From positions 124,001 through 188,000 of the forward strand of contig JACPNZ010000039.1 in NCBI GenBank assembly GCA_016185245.1: DNA of 64,000 bases. The letters run 5' to 3'. Under the pieces are notes generated by a model. That model had not been told where the DNA came from. It did not search any database and saw nothing but the letters and a program-made list of their open reading frames with translations. How positions within the stretch are numbered: position 1 is the first letter of the stretch; each line of letters starts with the position of its first letter. Below are positions 59,419-64,000 of the stretch, piece by piece. Source of the DNA: Hyphomicrobiales bacterium. GTDB taxonomy: Bacteria; Pseudomonadota; Alphaproteobacteria; Rhizobiales; Aestuariivirgaceae. A program made the translations under genes and the position numbers.

Positions 59419-60321
59419 TCACAGCGCCATGGCGAGCAGCAGCGTCGCCGTGTCGACGATATCGTCGACGCTCGCGCCCCGCGACAAATCCGACACCGGT
59501 TTGGCGAAGCCCTGCAGGATCGGGCCGATGGCCTGGGCGCCACCCAGATATTGCGTGAGCTTGTAGGCGATGTTGCCGGCATCGAGATCGGGAAAGATCA
59601 GCACATTGGCGCAGCCCGCAACCTCGCTTGCTTCCTTCACCTTGCGCGCCGCCACGGCGGGTGAGAGTGCGGCATCCCCCTGCAATTCCCCGTCGATCTT
59701 GAGTTGCGGAGCGCGAGCCCGGGCCAGCGCTACTGCCGCAATCACCTTATCCGCGTCGGGATGATGGCCGCTGCCCTTGGTCGAGAAGGAAAGGAGCGCC
59801 ACCCGCGGCTCCTCGGCGAGAAATTTCGCCGCGCTCGCTGCCGCTGCAATGGCGATGTCGGCAAGCTCTTCACTGTTCGGTTGCACATTGACGGCACAGT
59901 CGGCGAAGACCAGAGAGCGCTCCGGCCACTGCATCAGAAAGAAGCTTGAGGGAGTGGTAATGCCTTGGGCCAGCCCGACGGTTATCAGCCCCGCTTCGAT
60001 CACCCGGGCGGTCGGATTGGCGGCTCCCGCCAGCATGGCGGAGGCCTCGCCTGCCGCCACCATGGCGCCCCCGCGATAGAGCGGCTTGTGCAGGAGCCGC
60101 ATTGCCATCGCCTCGGACATCTTCTCGCGCCTGGCCATCACCAGGCGGACATGCTGCGGCTGGGGGTCCGGTAGCCTATCGCCGAAGACGATAGGCAGGG
60201 CCAAATCGTCGCGCGCCAAGCGGGCCGCGGCGGCGACGATCCGCTCGTCGCCACCCTCGGGCATGACGAGCTTCAGCTTTCGGCCCTTGATTTTGGCTCT
60301 GGCCTCGCCGATCACCGTCAT
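59419..60321 (-). CDS. pta: Phosphate acetyltransferase
   Basis: 300 residues, consisting of the catalytic PTA/PTB domain only (short form). [48 protein letters not shown] and [17 protein letters not shown] are diagnostic. It turns acetyl phosphate into acetyl-CoA, the second way to use the product of Xsc. The ATG at 60321 has a strong GGAGGG site. Convergent with ispG, with 1 nt between stops. Confidence 0.93.
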   Translation of the reverse strand: MTVIGEARAKIKGRKLKLVMPEGGDERIVAAAARLARDDLALPIVFGDRLPDPQPQHVRLVMARREKMSEAMAMRLLHKPLYRGGAMVAAGEASAMLAGAANPTARVIEAGLITVGLAQGITTPSSFFLMQWPERSLVFADCAVNVQPNSEELADIAIAAAASAAKFLAEEPRVALLSFSTKGSGHHPDADKVIAAVALARARAPQLKIDGELQGDAALSPAVAARKVKEASEVAGCANVLIFPDLDAGNIAYKLTQYLGGAQAIGPILQGFAKPVSDLSRGASVDDIVDTATLLLAMAL

Positions 60322-60345
60322 TGCAACCCTCCGGAACCCACACCC

Positions 60346-61503
60346 ATGTCTAGCGAAGAAAAACACGAAATCCACCGCGGATTGAAGGGCGTCTATTTCG
60401 AGCGCTCGGCAACCACCTTCATCGACGGCAAGTTGGGAGAGCTACGCTACCGCGGCTATTCGATCCATGATCTGGCGCAATTTTCGAGCTTCGAGGAGAC
60501 CGCCTTCTTGCTGCTTCATGGCGAATTGCCGACCGAAACCGAACTCGCCCAATTCGATGCCGCACTCAAGGCCGCCCGCCATCTGCCATCGCCGATACTG
60601 ACGATCATCGAGACCATCAAGTTGGCCCATCCGATGGAAGTGCTGCGCACCGCTGTCTCGGCCCTTGCCGCCTTCGATCCGGATGTCTCCGACAATTCCA
60701 TCGATGCGACACGGGCCAAGGGCATCCGCTTGACCGCCCAGGTGCCGATGATCGTCGCCGCCCATCGGGCGATCCGCGAGGACCAGCCTATCCCCGCGCC
60801 CGATCCGGCCCTTTCCCACGCCGCCAATTTCCTGTGGATGATCACCGGCCGGAAGCCTTCGGCGGACGCCGCCCAGCTCATGGACCGCGATCTCATCCTC
60901 CATGCCGAACACGGCAGCAATGCCTCCTCCTTCGCCGCCCGGGTGGTGATCGGCACCGAGGCCAATCTCCATGCCGCCGTCACCGCTGCGGTCGCGGCTC
61001 TTTCCGGTCCTGCCCATGGCGGAGCCGCCGAGGACGTGATGCGAATGGCCCAGGAAATCGGCGATCCGAGCAAAGCCGCCGCCTATGTGAAAGCCAAGCG
61101 CGCTGCCGGCGAGGCGGTCACTGGCTTCGGTCACCGGGTCTACCGGACCGAGGACCCGCGGGCCCGGCACATGCGGGACGGGGTCGAAAAGCTGTCGCGC
61201 GAGATGGGGCAGCCCCAGTGGTTTGCCATCCTGCAGGCCGTGGTGGAGGCCATGAAGCCCTATGCAAGATTTGGCGTTAACGTAAACGTCGATTTCTATT
61301 CCGGCGTCATTTACTACCTGAATGGCATCGCGCCCGAACTGTTTGTGCCGATTTTCGCCGTGGGCCGGGTGGCGGGCTGGACCGTCCAATGCCTGGAGCA
61401 GCTGCAAAACAACATCCTGATCCGGCCCTTGACCCTCTATGACGGGCCAGCGCTCCGGCCCTATGTGCCGATTGGCCAGCGGCCGCCCCGGACTTTGCCA
61501 TAA
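60346..61503 (+). CDS. Citrate synthase-family protein (citrate/2-methylcitrate synthase type)
   Basis: 385 residues, the length of the short dimeric type. Catalytic-site stretches [43 protein letters not shown] and [10 protein letters not shown] are intact. It joins acetyl-CoA or propionyl-CoA to oxaloacetate. It is divergent from pta. The sequence alone does not separate citrate from methylcitrate synthase. Confidence 0.88.
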   Translation: MSSEEKHEIHRGLKGVYFERSATTFIDGKLGELRYRGYSIHDLAQFSSFEETAFLLLHGELPTETELAQFDAALKAARHLPSPILTIIETIKLAHPMEVLRTAVSALAAFDPDVSDNSIDATRAKGIRLTAQVPMIVAAHRAIREDQPIPAPDPALSHAANFLWMITGRKPSADAAQLMDRDLILHAEHGSNASSFAARVVIGTEANLHAAVTAAVAALSGPAHGGAAEDVMRMAQEIGDPSKAAAYVKAKRAAGEAVTGFGHRVYRTEDPRARHMRDGVEKLSREMGQPQWFAILQAVVEAMKPYARFGVNVNVDFYSGVIYYLNGIAPELFVPIFAVGRVAGWTVQCLEQLQNNILIRPLTLYDGPALRPYVPIGQRPPRTLP

Positions 61504-61598
61504 TCCGGCGCCACTATTGGGCTTTCATTTACCATGGGAACCTGTGTAAAACGGCCCTCTCTTGGGGTCAGGCGTAGGCGTAACGGGAGTTGCCGGGT

Positions 61599-62552
61599 AT
61601 GAGGCGAGTGGGAGCGGTGCTGATGGGGGCGCTTGCCGGGACCAGTCTCGGGCTCGCTATCGCTTTGGCCGCACCCGCCGGCACGACGCTGGAGATCATC
61701 GGCGACACGCCGCAATCGATGGTCGTCGCGGAGAACATCGCCCGTGCCATCGACCATGAGGGGGGCCTGCGCATCCTGGCCGTTGCCGGCAAGGGCCCGG
61801 TGCAGAGCTTGACCGACCTCGCCACCCTCGAGGGCATCGATGCCACCATCACCTCCTCCGACGCGCTCGCCTACATGAACCAGAACGGCCTTGCCGAAGG
61901 CATCGCCGGCAAATATGCCTTCGTGCTGCGGCTCGCAGGCCTCGACGTCTATGTGATCGCCCGCGATGGGATCACCAGGCTTTCGGACCTCGCTGGAAAG
62001 ACGGTGGTGACCGGCCCCACGGCCAGCGCCAGCTTCGTGGCCGGGCAATTCCTGCTCGGCGATCTCGCAACCCCGGTCAAGCCGCTGATCGGCGACGGCC
62101 AGGCAGCCCTTCGGGCCATTGCAGAGGGCCGGGCCGATGCCGCCATTCTGGTCGGCCGGCGGCCGCTGCCGGTTCTACAATCGGCGGAACTGGTCAAGGG
62201 CCTGCATTTGATCGACGTTCCTGCCGTGGAGGCCCTGCAGGCGGCCTATTCGCCGGCCCTCATTTCCAATGAAGACTATCCCGGCCTAGTCGCCGCCGAC
62301 CGGCCGGTCGAGACACTCGCCACGTCGCTGGTTATCGCGGTGCGCGACAGCTCCCCGGGCAGCCCCGCCTATGAGCGGACGCGAAAATTCACCGATACCC
62401 TGTTTGCCGCGATCCAGCCGGACCCGGGCACCGATGCCGGGCTCAATCTGGCCGCCACCGTGCCAGGCTGGACCCGCCATGGCGCGGCAACGGCCGCCCT
62501 TGCCGACATAGCCGCCAAATCCAAAGCGGCGGCCCCAGCAGCGGAGAACTGA
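61599..62552 (+). CDS. Secreted TAXI-like solute-binding protein
   Basis: 317 residues with a signal peptide ending near AIALAAPA. Two lobes follow the TAXI/NMT1 pattern (DATITSSDALAYMNQNG, ITRLSDLAGKTVVTGPTAS, IAEGRADAAILVG). TAXI proteins feed TRAP transporters, but no TRAP membrane gene is nearby, so it may have another sensing or scaffold role. GGGAG precedes the ATG. The next gene begins 2 nt after its stop. Confidence 0.68.
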   Translation: MRRVGAVLMGALAGTSLGLAIALAAPAGTTLEIIGDTPQSMVVAENIARAIDHEGGLRILAVAGKGPVQSLTDLATLEGIDATITSSDALAYMNQNGLAEGIAGKYAFVLRLAGLDVYVIARDGITRLSDLAGKTVVTGPTASASFVAGQFLLGDLATPVKPLIGDGQAALRAIAEGRADAAILVGRRPLPVLQSAELVKGLHLIDVPAVEALQAAYSPALISNEDYPGLVAADRPVETLATSLVIAVRDSSPGSPAYERTRKFTDTLFAAIQPDPGTDAGLNLAATVPGWTRHGAATAALADIAAKSKAAAPAAEN

Positions 62553-62553
62553 C

Positions 62554-63759
62554 ATGTCAAGTACCCAACCGCGCGCCGCCGGCGTTACTGCCGCCCCCGA
62601 GGTCGAAGGCGACAGCCGGGACACGTCCGAGAAGCCGGTGCCGACCTGGTTCCTGCAATCGCTCAAGTCGAGGACGCCGGATTCGCTCGCCGAACATTAC
62701 CGCGCCCGCCACAATCCCCATGAGGCGGCGATCCCGCCGGTGCGCCGGGTTCCGCCGCGCCGGCCAATGCTCCGCCGGGAGGTCGAGCGCGACGACTATT
62801 TCGATTATCGCGGCCGACCGCGTTTCGAGACTGAAGCGCCGCGCGAGGAAGCCAGTCAGGGCGGAAAGCCGATGGTCTATGCCTTGGCTCTCCTCGCCGC
62901 CATCGCGGTGGGCGGCGCCCTGGGGTACCTGATTTCGCACTCGGACCGATTGACCGCACCGGCGCAGCCCGGCAAGGCAAACCAGACAGCGACTTCAGCA
63001 TCGGCCAGCGCCAACAGCACGGTCATCTCGAAGAAGCCGATCGTCACCGCCACCTTGAAGGTCGAGGATGCGGCAGGTGCCCTCAACAGCATGATCCCGC
63101 TGATGCTGCAGGCCGAAGGCGGCGGCCAGCAGGACCTGATCCTGAAGCTTTCGGGCCTTCCCGCATCTTCCTACCTGACGGCCGGAACCAGGCTCGCCGA
63201 CAACGATTGGCAGCTGCCGGCCGGAGAAGCGAAGAACGTCAAGCTGGTGGTCAAGAAGACCGATGCCCCGGTCTTCGACGTGGCGGTGGCGGCCTTCGAG
63301 GCCAAAACCGGCGAGCTTGCCGCGCCGGTCAAGGAGATGACGGTTGCAATCACCGACACGCCCGTCGAAATCACTCCCGCCGCCAGTCTGCCGGAAACGG
63401 TGGTGCTCAAGCCCGCCGACGGAACGACAACGGCTGCCATCGACGCCGTCAAGGCACAACCGGCCGCCGCCGATCCGGCCGATGCCACCCAGAATCTGGT
63501 GACCAAGGGCGACATCCTGCTCAAGGCCGGTGATCTCGCCATGGCCCGGCAGTTTTACGAGCGGGCCTTCGCCCAGGGCTCGGCGGTCGCGGCGATCGGT
63601 GTCGCCCGGACCTATGACCCGGTGGTCTATGACCTTCTCAAGGTCCAGGGCCTCCAACCCGATGCCGCCCAGGCGCTCGTCTGGTATGAGCGGGCCAAAT
63701 CCGCCGGCGCTGCCGAAGCCGACGCCGCCATCGCCGCCGTCAAGCAGGCAGCGCCCTAA
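62554..63759 (+). CDS. Membrane-anchored protein with C-terminal SEL1/TPR-like repeats
   Basis: 401 residues. A charged, Pro/Arg-rich cytoplasmic N-terminus (1-105) is followed by one membrane helix (about 107-128), a Ser/Ala linker and a beta-rich middle (about 155-260). The last ~80 residues form helical repeats (GDLAMARQFYERAFAQGSAVAAIGVART, QALVWYERAKSAGAAEA). Co-translated with the secreted TAXI-like protein. The function is not recognised; an envelope scaffold is possible. Confidence 0.65.
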   Translation: MSSTQPRAAGVTAAPEVEGDSRDTSEKPVPTWFLQSLKSRTPDSLAEHYRARHNPHEAAIPPVRRVPPRRPMLRREVERDDYFDYRGRPRFETEAPREEASQGGKPMVYALALLAAIAVGGALGYLISHSDRLTAPAQPGKANQTATSASASANSTVISKKPIVTATLKVEDAAGALNSMIPLMLQAEGGGQQDLILKLSGLPASSYLTAGTRLADNDWQLPAGEAKNVKLVVKKTDAPVFDVAVAAFEAKTGELAAPVKEMTVAITDTPVEITPAASLPETVVLKPADGTTTAAIDAVKAQPAAADPADATQNLVTKGDILLKAGDLAMARQFYERAFAQGSAVAAIGVARTYDPVVYDLLKVQGLQPDAAQALVWYERAKSAGAAEADAAIAAVKQAAP

Positions 63760-63848
63760 AACCTGCCCTAATCCATCGTGCCGCGGCGGTCTCGACAATG
63801 CCACCGGGCACGGGCATGTATGGCGCCACCGCATATTTGGAGGGAGCC

Positions 63849-64000
63849 ATGCGCGCCGCCGACGTGATCGTCAAATCGCTGGAAGCCCATGGGGTGAGCC
63901 GCGTCTATTGCGTGCCGGGCGAAAGCTATCTGGCGCTGCTCGACGCGCTTTATGGCTCAACCGTCGAAGTGATCGTCTGCCGGCACGAATCAGGCGCGGG
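63849..64000 (+). CDS. ThDP-dependent enzyme, N-terminal part (truncated by window edge)
   Basis: 51 residues are visible, starting MRAADVIVKSLEAHGVSRVY and reading CVPGESYLALLDAL and CRHESGAG. This is the pyrimidine-binding start of acetolactate synthase-like ThDP enzymes, with the catalytic Glu in CRHESGAG. GGAGGGA precedes the ATG. The substrate cannot be told from this piece. Confidence 0.85.
   Translation, partial: MRAADVIVKSLEAHGVSRVYCVPGESYLALLDALYGSTVEVIVCRHESGA

Overview
This window is GC-rich bacterial chromosome, densely packed with genes that often overlap by 1-4 nt (ATGA junctions). The gene content points to an alphaproteobacterium, most likely Hyphomicrobiales (Rhizobiales). 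Supporting signs are the mtgA-rpmF pair, a short Pta without an N-terminal regulatory part, a SoeABC-type sulfite dehydrogenase, a zur-znuC-znuB locus, MttB/DUF1638 corrinoid genes, an Lrp-Ald pair and a Rhizobiales-style palindromic repeat. No phage, insertion sequence, CRISPR array, rRNA or tRNA was found. Assignment to a genus is not possible from the sequence alone.

Layout. 1-2.7 kb: start of a GMC oxidoreductase (runs off the left edge), an enolase-superfamily sugar-acid dehydratase-like enzyme and a 3-hydroxyisobutyrate-dehydrogenase-type enzyme. 3.1-11 kb: katG, a DEAD-box helicase, a large repeat-containing OmpA-family protein, ndk, a VUT-family membrane protein and a TfoX-like protein. 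10.9-13.7 kb: polar amino-acid ABC transporter. 13.8-22 kb: Ala-rich secreted coiled-coil protein, ppc, ABC-F ATPase, nhaA, holC and two small orphans.

22-36.3 kb is the most distinctive region. A leftward, tightly overlapping operon (LysR regulator, MttB homologue, PsuK-like kinase, PsuG, second MttB homologue) is transcribed away from a rightward operon (third MttB homologue, a two-cluster Fe-S protein, a homocysteine methyltransferase-family protein with an altered zinc site, and a GFA-family protein). Between them lies a perfect LysR-type palindrome. A DUF1638 protein and one cobalamin-binding corrinoid protein lie nearby, with a Phd/PIN toxin-antitoxin pair between them. A class V aminotransferase and a D-galactose 1-dehydrogenase-like enzyme follow. 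The set reads as corrinoid-dependent demethylation of methylated compounds, here joined to C-glycoside (pseudouridine-type) breakdown. The substrate is unknown.

36-48 kb: APH/kinase fusion, betaine-homocysteine methyltransferase (bmt) with a palindromic operator, soeABC with a divergent MocR regulator, a CFA-synthase-like methyltransferase, truncated haemoglobin and a DMT transporter. 48-64 kb: lrp/ald, a GNAT protein, rpmF, mtgA, a prenyl diphosphate synthase, ackA, xsc, a cupin, zur-znuC-znuB behind a perfect Zur box, ispG, pta, a citrate synthase, a TAXI-like secreted protein, a membrane-anchored protein and the start of a ThDP enzyme at the right edge.

How genes connect. Xsc makes sulfite and acetyl phosphate from sulfoacetaldehyde. 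SoeABC can oxidise the sulfite. AckA and Pta can use the acetyl phosphate. Ald can recycle the alanine formed by a taurine:pyruvate aminotransferase. These genes sit in four separate places in the window, and together suggest taurine or related sulfonate dissimilation, although the entry enzyme and transporter are not in the window.
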